Part shown: positions 33,501 to 42,249 of the stretch, one piece after another
How the letters are laid out: the number at the start of each line of letters is the position of its first letter
How positions within the stretch are numbered: the first letter of the stretch is position 1
Notes under the pieces: model-generated
Told to the model about the DNA's origin: nothing
The model's database searches: none
The model's input: only the letters and a program-made list of their open reading frames with translations
Program-made: the position numbers and the translations under genes
Assembly: GCF_000424265.1 (NCBI RefSeq)
Contig: NZ_AUJO01000003.1
Span: forward strand, 213,093 to 277,092
Direction: 5' to 3'
DNA from: Butyrivibrio sp. WCD3002
GTDB lineage: Bacteria > Bacillota > Clostridia > Lachnospirales > Lachnospiraceae
DNA length: 64,000 nt

Positions 33501-36173
33501 ATGGAAAACGATACAAATACTACTAAACACTTAAATATTGGCATATATGCACACGTTGATGCAGGTAAGACAACCTTGTCCGAAGCGCTGCTTTTTACCT
33601 CCGGAGCCATAAGAAAATCCGGCAGGGTAGATCACGGCAATACCTTCCTTGACACCTATTCTCTGGAAAGGAGCCGTGGTATCACAATTTTTTCAAAGCA
33701 GGCTGAGCTGACCTTACAGGGCGGAACAAGGGTGACTCTTTTGGATACTCCCGGGCATGCGGATTTTACAGCTGAAACTGAGCGCACAATGAAGGTTCTG
33801 GATGTGGCAATTCTTATAATAAGCGCAGCAGACGGCGTCACATCACAGGTATCCCTGCTCTGGAGACTTTTGTCCCACTATCAGGTTCCTGCCTTTATTT
33901 TCGTAAATAAAATGGATCAGACAGGGACTGATAGGAGCCGCGTATATGAGGACATAAGAAAAAGATTATCCTCCCATGCACTGGACTTTTCAGGGGATTT
34001 AAGCCCTGATGATTTTCAGGAGGAGCTGGCTCTTTGCGATGACGAGCTTCTTGCGGAATACCTTGAGAGCGGTCGCCATGTTACGGATGAAGAAATATCA
34101 AAGCTTATCGCAGACAGAAAGCTTTTCCCCTGTGTCTTTGGCTCTGCCCTAAAAATGGAGGGTGTAGCTGAGCTTACAGAGCTGATTGAAAGGTATGCTA
34201 CGGAGCCTGAATACGGCAAAGAGTTTGGAGCAAGGGTATATAAGATTTCAAGAGACAATCTTGGTGCCAGAATCACCTGGATGAAAATTACGGGGGGTTC
34301 TCTTCATCCAAGAGATATGATCTTTGATGAAAAAATAGACCAGATAAGGGTTTATTCAGGAGAAAAATATGAGCTTCTTCAGGAAGCCACCGGCGGCAGA
34401 ATTGTAGCTGTCACCGGGCTTTCCAAAACCCGTGCAGGTCAGGGCCTTGGAAATCTCCTTGGAGAAACTGCAGAGCTTTTGCAGCCTATTCTTTCCACTA
34501 CGATTCTGCTGCCTGAGGATGCCGACAAATTCACAGTTTACAACAATCTCCTTACTCTTTCTGAGGAGGAGCCGCTTTTATCCGTCCACAAAAATGAGCA
34601 GACAGGCGACATATCTGTTCAGATTATGGGCGAGGTTCAGATGGAGGTGTTAAAGCACCTTTGCAAGGAACGCTTTGATATCGACATAGACTTTGGTCCT
34701 GAAACCATCGTCTATAAAGAGACCATAAGAAATGCCGTTGAAGGTGTGGGACATTTTGAGCCTCTCCGCCACTATGCAGAGGTGCATCTTTTGCTGTCCC
34801 CTGCCGAGCCCGGCAGCGGCCTCGTTTTTGATACAGACTGCAAAACAGATATCCTTGCAAGAAACTGGCAAAACCTCATTATTTCAAATCTTGAGCAATT
34901 AAATATAAGGGGAGTCCTCACCGGCTCAGATATTACCGATATGCGTATAACCGTAATCGGCGGCCGTGCCCATGATAAGCACACTGAAGGCGGCGATTTC
35001 AGGGAAGCTACACTCCGTGCCGTACGTCAGGGTCTTATGATGACTGACAGTATTCTTTTGGAGCCTGTATATGACTATGAAATTGAAGTTCCGGGGGACT
35101 GTGTCGGAAGAGTTTTAAGTGATATGAGCAGAATGAATGGCACCAGCAATCCTCCCGAAGTAAAGGAGGATGGTACTTCTGTAATAACAGGCACTGTTCC
35201 TGCTTCTGAGCTCTCGGGATATTCAGCTTCGCTTATCTCCTTCACCCACGGACAGGGAAGAATTTCACTTAACCTTCGTGGTTACGAGCCCTGCCATAAT
35301 GCAGAGGAGATCATAGCAGCAGCTGATTACGATCCGGACCGCGACATAGAGCAGCCGACAGGCAGTGTATTTTGCTCACACGGCGCAGGAACGCTTATTC
35401 CCTGGGATGAAGTACGAAATCATATGCATGTGGATACAGGCTGGTCAGAGGCCTCATCAGACTCAGATAATGGCATTAACCTGAATGCCCCTGAAACGGA
35501 CCTTTCACTTTACGGCGATGAGCTTAAGAGCTTCCGCTCATCCGATATTAAATCCGCAGGGCAGGAGCTATCCTACGAGGAAAGGGAGAAAAGCTACAGC
35601 GCCACCATAAAGGAGCTTGATCAGATTTTCGAGCGAACCTACGGTAAGGTTAAACCTCGCTATGACGCCAAGGCAGATGAGGAGCGAAAAAGAAAGGCCG
35701 CAAATAAAGCTCCCGAGAAAAAGTACAAGGCAAAAAACGAGTATTCTCCCGAGAACTCTTATCTTCTGGTTGATGGCTACAATATTATTTATGCCAATAA
35801 CGAGCTGAGAAATTTAGCAGAGCATGACATAAAGTCTGCCCGGGATAAGCTGATGGATATTTTGTCCAATTTTCAGGGTTATAGAAGAGAAAATGTGATT
35901 CTAGTATTTGATGCCTACAGAGTGCCCGGCGGAACTGAGCATGTGATTAAATACCACAATCTTGATGTTGTTTTCACAAGGGAAGCTGAGACTGCCGACC
36001 AATACATAGAGAGAACGGCTCATGAATACAGTAAAAAAAGCCGCGTAACAGTAGCGACTTCAGATGCAATAGAACAGGTAATTATTTATGGCGCAGGTGC
36101 CATCCGCATGTCCGCTAACGATTTCTGGCTTGAAGTAGACAGAACCGAAGCGGAAATACGCGATAAGCTTTAA
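33501..36173 (+). CDS. TetM/EF-G-like ribosomal GTPase fused to a Rae1/YacP NYN nuclease
   Basis: 890-aa fusion. Residues 1 to about 640 are a TetM/TetO-class translation GTPase: G1 AHVDAGKT (17-24), G3 DTPGH (82-86), G4 NKMD (136-139), then EF-G domains II-V with the TetM-like domain IV. A charged, Lys/Glu-rich linker (about 690-750) leads to a NYN domain (752-890) with the acidic residues of Rae1/YacP: D758 in VDGYN, D804 in VFDAYR, D833 in TADQY, D855 in ATSDA. Rae1 of Bacillus cuts mRNA in the ribosomal A-site; TetM-like proteins also bind there. So the fusion probably couples ribosome clearance or sensing to mRNA cleavage. Tetracycline resistance cannot be deduced. The ribosome site is weak. 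It stands alone after tRNA-Pro. Confidence 0.9.
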   Translation: MENDTNTTKHLNIGIYAHVDAGKTTLSEALLFTSGAIRKSGRVDHGNTFLDTYSLERSRGITIFSKQAELTLQGGTRVTLLDTPGHADFTAETERTMKVLDVAILIISAADGVTSQVSLLWRLLSHYQVPAFIFVNKMDQTGTDRSRVYEDIRKRLSSHALDFSGDLSPDDFQEELALCDDELLAEYLESGRHVTDEEISKLIADRKLFPCVFGSALKMEGVAELTELIERYATEPEYGKEFGARVYKISRDNLGARITWMKITGGSLHPRDMIFDEKIDQIRVYSGEKYELLQEATGGRIVAVTGLSKTRAGQGLGNLLGETAELLQPILSTTILLPEDADKFTVYNNLLTLSEEEPLLSVHKNEQTGDISVQIMGEVQMEVLKHLCKERFDIDIDFGPETIVYKETIRNAVEGVGHFEPLRHYAEVHLLLSPAEPGSGLVFDTDCKTDILARNWQNLIISNLEQLNIRGVLTGSDITDMRITVIGGRAHDKHTEGGDFREATLRAVRQGLMMTDSILLEPVYDYEIEVPGDCVGRVLSDMSRMNGTSNPPEVKEDGTSVITGTVPASELSGYSASLISFTHGQGRISLNLRGYEPCHNAEEIIAAADYDPDRDIEQPTGSVFCSHGAGTLIPWDEVRNHMHVDTGWSEASSDSDNGINLNAPETDLSLYGDELKSFRSSDIKSAGQELSYEEREKSYSATIKELDQIFERTYGKVKPRYDAKADEERKRKAANKAPEKKYKAKNEYSPENSYLLVDGYNIIYANNELRNLAEHDIKSARDKLMDILSNFQGYRRENVILVFDAYRVPGGTEHVIKYHNLDVVFTREAETADQYIERTAHEYSKKSRVTVATSDAIEQVIIYGAGAIRMSANDFWLEVDRTEAEIRDKL

Positions 36174-36179
36174 CCCATA

Positions 36180-36407
36180 TTATGAGTTGTGCTGTGCAAG
36201 GTAATCATTGAGAGCATCTGTGATCTCATCACCATCGATGCCATGTACTGCACAAGCCTCTGCAAGAGACTCCATCTGTGAAGCGGGGCAATGGATACAA
36301 CCCATTCCACACTCCATAAGGAACTGTGCTGCAAGAGGGTGCTTTGTAATGATCTCTCCAACGAGCATGCTTGAATTAATGATGTCCTGATTTACTGTTT
36401 CGCTCAT
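36180..36407 (-). CDS. DUF1858 domain protein, 75 aa
   Basis: Small protein with the DUF1858 pattern: INSSMLVGEIITKHP, AAQFLMECGMGCIHCPASQM, then ESLAEACAVHGID. The CxxC pair (GCIHC) is typical and could bind a metal or act in redox chemistry. It resembles the N-terminal extension of some hydroxylamine reductase-like and metal-binding proteins. Good GGAGG site. It converges with the GTPase-nuclease gene, 6 bp apart. Confidence 0.85.
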   Translation of the reverse strand: MSETVNQDIINSSMLVGEIITKHPLAAQFLMECGMGCIHCPASQMESLAEACAVHGIDGDEITDALNDYLAQHNS

Positions 36408-36545
36408 TTTGTCCTCCTATGTCAATAAAAACTATAAATTACATTTTATACACTCGATTTAAGTGTGATAGAATTTTAACCCGAAAAATATATAAATACA
36501 AGTCCTATTAATCGAAGACAATGATATGAGTTTCCTATAACGTAA

Positions 36546-36572
36546 AAGAGACTACTTTTTTGTAGTCTCTTT
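36546..36572. terminator. Bidirectional hairpin AGAGACTAC/GTAGTCTCT
   Basis: Perfect 9-bp stem with a T6 loop followed by TTT on both strands. Situated between the DUF1858 gene and a small minus-strand gene. Confidence 0.7.
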
Positions 36573-36647
36573 ATTCTATGCTTTCTTCACTTATTGTGGC
36601 TGATCCTATTGAATTGTTAAGCGAAGGTCTTTTCATAGCGGTCATGA

Positions 36648-36812
36648 TTACCAAACGAAGGTTACTGCGTTTGCAACATCCTGGGATATGGTGTTGTCCT
36701 TAACCAGCTGCTTAAGCCAATTCTCAAGATCATCTGCCTTGTGGTTGGTTTCAACAAAGTGTATGCTCTTTCCATTTACATCTTTTGCAAGAAACAATTC
36801 GTACATATACAT
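36648..36812 (-). CDS. Small protein, 54 aa
   Basis: Unrecognised 54-residue protein starting MYMYELFLAKDVNGKSIHFV, with NHKADDLENWLKQLVKDNTI in the second half. A strong GGAGG site lies 8 nt before the ATG. The beta-hairpin start and amphipathic helix suggest a small folded domain. The last codons (AVTFVW) may mark a frameshift: another frame just past the stop reads FGNHDRYEKTFA, which looks like a natural continuation. The terminator at 36546 follows. Confidence 0.55.
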   Translation of the reverse strand: MYMYELFLAKDVNGKSIHFVETNHKADDLENWLKQLVKDNTISQDVANAVTFVW

Positions 36813-36980
36813 TAGCTTTTCCTCCGTTATATATCATTATTTGTTTCATGCTATCGGCCGTTTTGCATGTAATTTGTTTGTTCACTTTTATTATCGTGCC
36901 GATATTAAATTTACTTTAGAGGAAAATCAAATGTATTTAACTTTCATTTTTCCGCATAAATACTGAAAATTTCATGCGTT

Positions 36981-38288
36981 TTATCTTATCAGCTGAACCT
37001 CGTAGGTAACCTCAAATTTCTCCGAAATCTCCTGTTTTTTCCAGCTATCAAGCACTCTTTCAAGTACCATCTCGCAGTACAGGGCTTCCGCTTCAAGAAG
37101 TATGAGTTCTACCTTGTCCTTGCCGTTTAATGTGACAACATCACTGTTTCTGAGAGAAGCACATAAACTGTCAGCAAATTTAGAAACCGCATCTCCGAGC
37201 TTTTTAGCACCTTTCTTGGACGTAATAGTGAAGATAATAAAACGGTTCTCCTTTTGATAATTCTGGCCCACTCTTGTAAGAAATCTGTATATTGTCTTAA
37301 ATTCGCCTGCAGGAACCTTGTAGGCACCCTTGCCCATACTGCTCTCGCCAAGAACCTGCATCTCCTGTTCAATATTTGAAACAGGAACTCCCTTACCGTT
37401 CTTATCCTTCTTATCCTCAACATAGAGATTATAGCCGTGCTTACCCTCCTGCTTAGCAGCAGTCAGAGCCTTATCTGCCTTTCTGTAAAGTGTAAGAAAA
37501 TCCGTGCCCTCTGCAGGAGCCATAACCGCACCAACGGAGACGCCAAAGGAAATATTCAGATCCTCTCCCACGAACTCTCTGGCTGACTTTAAAAGTTCTT
37601 CGTTCATGAACCTTACTTTTCCTGCGATGATCTCTTCATCCGTCACATTCTGGCAAAAGGCTATAAACTCATCTCCGCCCATTCTGCCTGCAATGTCATT
37701 ATTTCTTACGGCCGCTCTTACAATCTCTGCAAAACGGATAAGAATCTTATCGCCCATATTGTGACTGTAGTTATCATTTATGAGCTTGAAATTGTCTATA
37801 TCTATCATCATGAGGGTGCCCTTTACCTCCTGGCACATATCCCCGATTTCAAGCTGTGATGAAGCCTTATTATACAGTCCGGTCATCGGATCTGTTTCTG
37901 TAGGAACTCTGTTACCCTTTACCTTTTTTACTCTGGCAAAGACCTCTTCAACTTTATCCGCGAGAACATCCGCTCTGAAGGGCTTTCTGACAAGATTAAC
38001 ACTCTTAGCATCAAAGCCCTTTATTTCCTTCTCTTCGTCCTCAGAAGCCGTCATGAAAATTGCAGGGATACGTTCCGCATACTGATGCTGCAAAGTGCTT
38101 AAAAGCTCAAATCCGGACATTTCCGGCATATGGAGGTTTGTCAGTATCATGTCCGGTCTTTCCGCCTTATAAATCCGGATAGCATCCTTTCCTGATGTTG
38201 CACAGAAAGTCTCGTAGTCCAAATCAAGAATATGCTTGCTCATTCCAAGGGTAATCTTCTCATCATCAACAATAAGTATTTTTTTCAT
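36981..38288 (-). CDS. Degenerate receiver - GGDEF diguanylate cyclase
   Basis: 435 aa. The receiver domain (3-118) keeps the acidic pair DDE (8-10), the Thr/Ser region (FMTAS) and the Lys (RKPF), but the phospho-acceptor Asp is Asn (N51 in ILTNLHMP), so normal phosphorylation is not possible. An intact GGDEF domain (MGGDEF at 203-208) should make cyclic di-GMP. A C-terminal region (about 330-435) reads like a second, degenerate GGDEF-type domain (LRNSDVVTLNGKDKVELILL). The start at 38288 has AGAGG 6 nt upstream. No partner kinase is adjacent. Control by another signal, or constitutive activity, is inferred. Confidence 0.9.
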   Translation of the reverse strand: MKKILIVDDEKITLGMSKHILDLDYETFCATSGKDAIRIYKAERPDMILTNLHMPEMSGFELLSTLQHQYAERIPAIFMTASEDEEKEIKGFDAKSVNLVRKPFRADVLADKVEEVFARVKKVKGNRVPTETDPMTGLYNKASSQLEIGDMCQEVKGTLMMIDIDNFKLINDNYSHNMGDKILIRFAEIVRAAVRNNDIAGRMGGDEFIAFCQNVTDEEIIAGKVRFMNEELLKSAREFVGEDLNISFGVSVGAVMAPAEGTDFLTLYRKADKALTAAKQEGKHGYNLYVEDKKDKNGKGVPVSNIEQEMQVLGESSMGKGAYKVPAGEFKTIYRFLTRVGQNYQKENRFIIFTITSKKGAKKLGDAVSKFADSLCASLRNSDVVTLNGKDKVELILLEAEALYCEMVLERVLDSWKKQEISEKFEVTYEVQLIR

Positions 38289-38401
38289 ATAGAACCTCTT
38301 TGTGGGTTGTCCCCTCACCTGAAAAAATACAACAATCTGCTTTGTGCACTATCTTTAAGGCACCCCTTGGCACCTTTTTACAACATTATACGAAATAAAA
38401 T

Positions 38402-38440
38402 AAAAAAAAGCTTAAATATCCGAAGATTTTAAGCTTTTTT
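38402..38440 (-). terminator. Terminator after the secreted protein gene
   Basis: AAAAGCTTAAA/TTTAAGCTTTT stem followed by a T-run on the minus strand, 11 bp after the stop at 38451. Confidence 0.85.
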
Positions 38441-38450
38441 TATCATTTAT

Positions 38451-39224
38451 TTATTTGCTTGTAGTTGAAGGCGTTATCCTGAAAAAGTGACACAGCTTTC
38501 CTGTAAGCTTCTTGTTTCTGAGCTTAACATGAGAGGTGTCGGAAAGGTTGGTATAACCTTCCACAAAGCCCTGATTCCAGTCCGTCATCTTCTCGTAATT
38601 ATTTATATGAGTACCGCATACTCCGATACACAGGTCGGTATAACCTGTCGGCACAGTAACTGTATAGGTCTTAGCATAGGATACGTAGTAATTGTATGTA
38701 CTACTGCCTATTTTAGCTTTCTGAGGCTTGTATCTCTTCCACTCATTTTCTTCCTGAACTACAACCTCCTGATAATTCAGTCCCTTTTCGCCGTCTGTTT
38801 CGACACTCTTTAGGTTTTCACCTGTCTTGAAATCGACGATGCAGATGTCCACATAATCAATAAATTCGTTACCGACAGTCAGTCCACTACTAATTCTTGT
38901 CATAAACTTTTGGGCAACCTTCCTATTTATTTTACTTGGCATCTGGATCTGAATAGTGATCTTATAGTTTCCGCCGCCGGAACCACCACCGCCGCCACTC
39001 TTACCGCCTGTGGAGAACTTGGTGATCTTGGCATAGAGCTTTTGATATTTACTTGTACCCGGAAGCTTGGTGTAAAAAGAGGTCCAGTTTCCCTTTTTCA
39101 GGTCGACCTTAACACCGTGCCTTCTCAGATCATTGAAGGCTGCTTCTGATGATATTGGCATAGAAGAAAATGAAATCGAAAAGATAAGTGCAATTGCAAG
39201 AAGTACTCTGAGTATTCTCTTCAT
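38451..39224 (-). CDS. Secreted protein of unknown function, 257 aa
   Basis: Signal peptide (1 to about 28, KRILRVLLAIALIFSISFSS then SSEAA), a mature N-terminal region (29-75), a Gly/Ser-rich linker GGKSGGGGGSGGG (about 73-85), and a beta-rich domain with ITIQIQMPSKINRKVAQKFM and a late Cys pair (CIGVCGTH). GGGGG ribosome site. No anchoring motif. I do not recognise the family. It is upstream of the GGDEF gene on the same strand, but separated from it by a terminator. Confidence 0.75.
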   Translation of the reverse strand: MKRILRVLLAIALIFSISFSSMPISSEAAFNDLRRHGVKVDLKKGNWTSFYTKLPGTSKYQKLYAKITKFSTGGKSGGGGGSGGGNYKITIQIQMPSKINRKVAQKFMTRISSGLTVGNEFIDYVDICIVDFKTGENLKSVETDGEKGLNYQEVVVQEENEWKRYKPQKAKIGSSTYNYYVSYAKTYTVTVPTGYTDLCIGVCGTHINNYEKMTDWNQGFVEGYTNLSDTSHVKLRNKKLTGKLCHFFRITPSTTSK

Positions 39225-39331
39225 AATTATTTCCCCCGTAAGACAATAGTTTCATTTATTATATCGGCAGATTCAAATAATAAATTAGACTAAAGAATCT
39301 CAAACTTCCAATATCCCAAACCTCTAAAACA

Positions 39332-40825
39332 TCAAACCTCCAAAATCTCGGCAAGAATATCCTGTCTTCTGTCTCTTAGAAGCAAAAGCTTATTAAATTT
39401 ATAATATTCCTCAGAGCCCTCATTCTGAATGAATTTAAGGCTGTAGTGACCGCCATCAAGCCTTGTAAGGAAAAGAACAAGCTCCTGCTCCTGACCATAT
39501 ACACTCTCAAGGAAAACAAAGGCATTCTTAAGATGAGCCGATGTAACACCCGCAGCCTTTCTTCTTGCCTGCTCTCTATTTGAAAACCATTCCTTAATAA
39601 TCTTCTTGGAGTCATCTCTGTTGACGCTGCCGGCCTTAGTCAGCTCGCCACATAACTCAGTAAGAGCCTTCGATGTCTGTACAAGCACAATCTCGGATTC
39701 CTTATCCATGAGATGCTCACCGGCCTTTTTCGCAACTTCATCCTCCAGCTCACGGGTTCTCTCAGAGAGCTTCTCCAAAATAGATTTACTCTCATCCCCT
39801 GCGATTTCTTTAATCTCACCCTGAAGCTTTTTCTGAATTCCAAGGTCTCTGTCATAGTCGACAAATTCCTGGGTAAGTCTGTCCATAAGAAGGTTAAGGA
39901 TACTAAGCTTTTCATCGAAGGGAGCCTTCTTAAGCTTATCCTTCTCAGCAGGAATTGTTCCCTCAAGGATATCCGCTATGTTATATACATCCTCATATTT
40001 TCTGTAAAGAGCATAGTACATGGCAAAGTCGCGGGATATCTCAGGCTCCTGCAGATACTGCTTTGTGACATTCTCATCCACATCTATTCCAAGCTTCTCG
40101 TATGTTCTTATCAGCTGTGAAAGGTCCTCCCATCCACGGGCTGTAACAAAACGCTTTCCGTCAATATCGCTCTTTATTCTGTAGAAATTGTCCTTATGGA
40201 TATCAAGATAAGCCCTGATAGAGCCATGAACACCGGTAACATCCGCATATTCGAAAAAGGCTTCAAGATCCTCTTCTATGTCGATTCGCTTTACACGGTC
40301 AAGTGTTACTATATCGAAATCCCTTACAGCCTTGTTGTACTGAGGCGGGTTACCAGCAGTTACGATAATGAATCCATCGGGAACCTTGTGGGCACCAAAG
40401 GTCTTATACTGAAGGAACTGCAACATGGTAGGAACCAGAGTCTCAGATACGCAGTTTATCTCATCAAGGAAAAGGATGCCCTCCTCAACACCTGTCTGGG
40501 CGATCCTGTCATAGACAGATGCAATGATCTCACTCATGGTGTACTCGGTAACAGATACCTCTTTTCCGCCATATTCCTTTTTTGAAACGAAAGGAAGTCC
40601 GATAGCACTCTGCCTTGTGTGGTGCGTAATTGTATATGAAACAAGATTCACGGAAAGCTCCTCCGCAACCTGCTCCATAATGGCAGTTTTACCGATACCC
40701 GGAGGCCCTATAAGAAGTATTGGTCTCTGCTTCTGAATAGGAATCAGGTAATTCCCCATCTCATCCTTTTCTCTGTATGCTCTTATTGTGTTTATTATCT
40801 CTTTTTTGGCGTCTTTGATGTTCAT
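39332..40825 (-). CDS. MoxR-type AAA+ ATPase
   Basis: 497-aa ATPase. Walker A GPPGIGKT (40-47), Walker B GILFLDEINCV, sensor-type VTAGNPPQYNKAV, then an arginine-rich second half with a long helical C-terminal extension (about 290-497) not found in short MoxR proteins. The start at 40825 has AAAGGA 8 nt upstream; the frame is open further to 40915 but overlaps the partner gene. It is last in a tight operon with a VWA protein, as in MoxR-VWA chaperone pairs that load metals or remodel complexes. Client unknown. Confidence 0.92.
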   Translation of the reverse strand: MNIKDAKKEIINTIRAYREKDEMGNYLIPIQKQRPILLIGPPGIGKTAIMEQVAEELSVNLVSYTITHHTRQSAIGLPFVSKKEYGGKEVSVTEYTMSEIIASVYDRIAQTGVEEGILFLDEINCVSETLVPTMLQFLQYKTFGAHKVPDGFIIVTAGNPPQYNKAVRDFDIVTLDRVKRIDIEEDLEAFFEYADVTGVHGSIRAYLDIHKDNFYRIKSDIDGKRFVTARGWEDLSQLIRTYEKLGIDVDENVTKQYLQEPEISRDFAMYYALYRKYEDVYNIADILEGTIPAEKDKLKKAPFDEKLSILNLLMDRLTQEFVDYDRDLGIQKKLQGEIKEIAGDESKSILEKLSERTRELEDEVAKKAGEHLMDKESEIVLVQTSKALTELCGELTKAGSVNRDDSKKIIKEWFSNREQARRKAAGVTSAHLKNAFVFLESVYGQEQELVLFLTRLDGGHYSLKFIQNEGSEEYYKFNKLLLLRDRRQDILAEILEV

Positions 40826-40890
40826 GTACTTTTTCCTTTGTTTTAAATTTCTATACCCATATAGCTGCTGATATATAACATCAGTCCCTG

Positions 40891-42249
40891 CTAAATATAC
40901 AGCATAATAGCCCATTCAGGCATCTTATCCGAACCGTTCTGCTTATCCTCAGGAAAAACAAACGCAGTGTCATAATCTGTGGGTTCTTCCGGATAATCTC
41001 CAAAACCGTCCGTAAAATACATAAGTCCGCGCAGATTTTTTAACTGCCCCTTTTTCCTAAGGTCCCTTACATACTCAAACACAGGTCTAAAGTCTGTTCC
41101 ATAGCCACCGGAAACCTCAAAATGTTCTGCATAATGCTCCATCTCCTCCGGCTTGTGGATCACTATATCCTTTTGAATCCTGTTGTCACACTCTATTATA
41201 TGAACATGTATCTCTCTGAAAAAGTTATCACTGCTTCTGAGTATCCCTGCTGTCTCATTAAGAAAGGTCTGCACCAGCTCATCAGAGCAGGATGCAGATG
41301 TATCAATTGCAATGACAAATTCATCCACCTTATGAGTCTCGCTGTATTCATTCTCCTCTATGAGAGGCATATTGCCATATAGCTCCATACCATAATTATA
41401 CAGCCCGTAATCAAAGCTGTCGGGATCTATTCGTATCTCTTCCCTTACCACCGCTATCTGCTTAAGAAACTCCGTATAATAGACCTTCTCGGCAGTCTCA
41501 GCCTTCAGATAGAAGGAAAGGCCTCCGCTCTCGCTGCTCTTATCATCACCGATACTGGCCAGATCACTCTTTATGCGCTTAGCAGTATTCTTCCAGAATT
41601 CTTCAAGCTCCTGCTTATTGGCTTTCCTCATTCGAAGCTGCATCTGCATATCGATGTCAGGCTTATCCTTACTGTCACTGTCATCCTCTTTATCTTCGAG
41701 TCTGTCCCAAAAACCGTGATCATCTAATTTGAATTCACGACAAAGCCTGTCGAATTCACGCTCCTCCAGTGCCGTCTCGGGATTCTTTTCCAGCTCCTCA
41801 AGATATCTGCATATCCTCTCGGCTGTAAGAACCTGTACATCACTTTTTAGTCTGTCGTACCATCTGTCACGAAGATCTGAGCTGACTCTGTATATGCACC
41901 TGTAATCCATGGAATCAAGGATATTCTCAACAGCGATATCGCAGGCAAGATTCCACAGTTCCCCGTTTTCAAACTCATAGCTTCTGTACATGTGTCTGAA
42001 CATACAGTGAAGAAGCATGTGCAGATAGGTTCTGTTAAGCTTCGATGGCTCCTCCACATAGGTTCTTCTGACATAGTCAGGATTATAAAGAACACTCTCC
42101 GCATCGGTTCCAACTGTTGTTGTGGACAGCTCAGCCCTTTGCTCAAGCACAGACAGAGCGGGAGCCATAAACTTCATATCAAGCAACAGCTCTGTTTTAA
42201 CAGCGCTCCATATTTTATTTCCAATTGTTTCAAGTTCTGCTTTTTTCAT
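40891..42249 (-). CDS. VWA-like protein with DUF2201-type N-domain
   Basis: 452 aa. The N-terminal region resembles the putative metallopeptidase part of DUF2201 (HMLLHCMFRHMYR with spaced His, then NLACDIAVENI). An acidic linker (about 160-210) follows, then a VWA domain starting at about 310 with MIDAS motif DTSAS (316-320). It pairs with the MoxR ATPase downstream. The start overlaps the stop of the LRR gene by 4 bp (ATGA). In such pairs the ATPase powers action of the VWA protein on a client. The client could be the upstream LRR or nuclease protein, by context only. Confidence 0.88.
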   Translation of the reverse strand: MKKAELETIGNKIWSAVKTELLLDMKFMAPALSVLEQRAELSTTTVGTDAESVLYNPDYVRRTYVEEPSKLNRTYLHMLLHCMFRHMYRSYEFENGELWNLACDIAVENILDSMDYRCIYRVSSDLRDRWYDRLKSDVQVLTAERICRYLEELEKNPETALEEREFDRLCREFKLDDHGFWDRLEDKEDDSDSKDKPDIDMQMQLRMRKANKQELEEFWKNTAKRIKSDLASIGDDKSSESGGLSFYLKAETAEKVYYTEFLKQIAVVREEIRIDPDSFDYGLYNYGMELYGNMPLIEENEYSETHKVDEFVIAIDTSASCSDELVQTFLNETAGILRSSDNFFREIHVHIIECDNRIQKDIVIHKPEEMEHYAEHFEVSGGYGTDFRPVFEYVRDLRKKGQLKNLRGLMYFTDGFGDYPEEPTDYDTAFVFPEDKQNGSDKMPEWAIMLYI

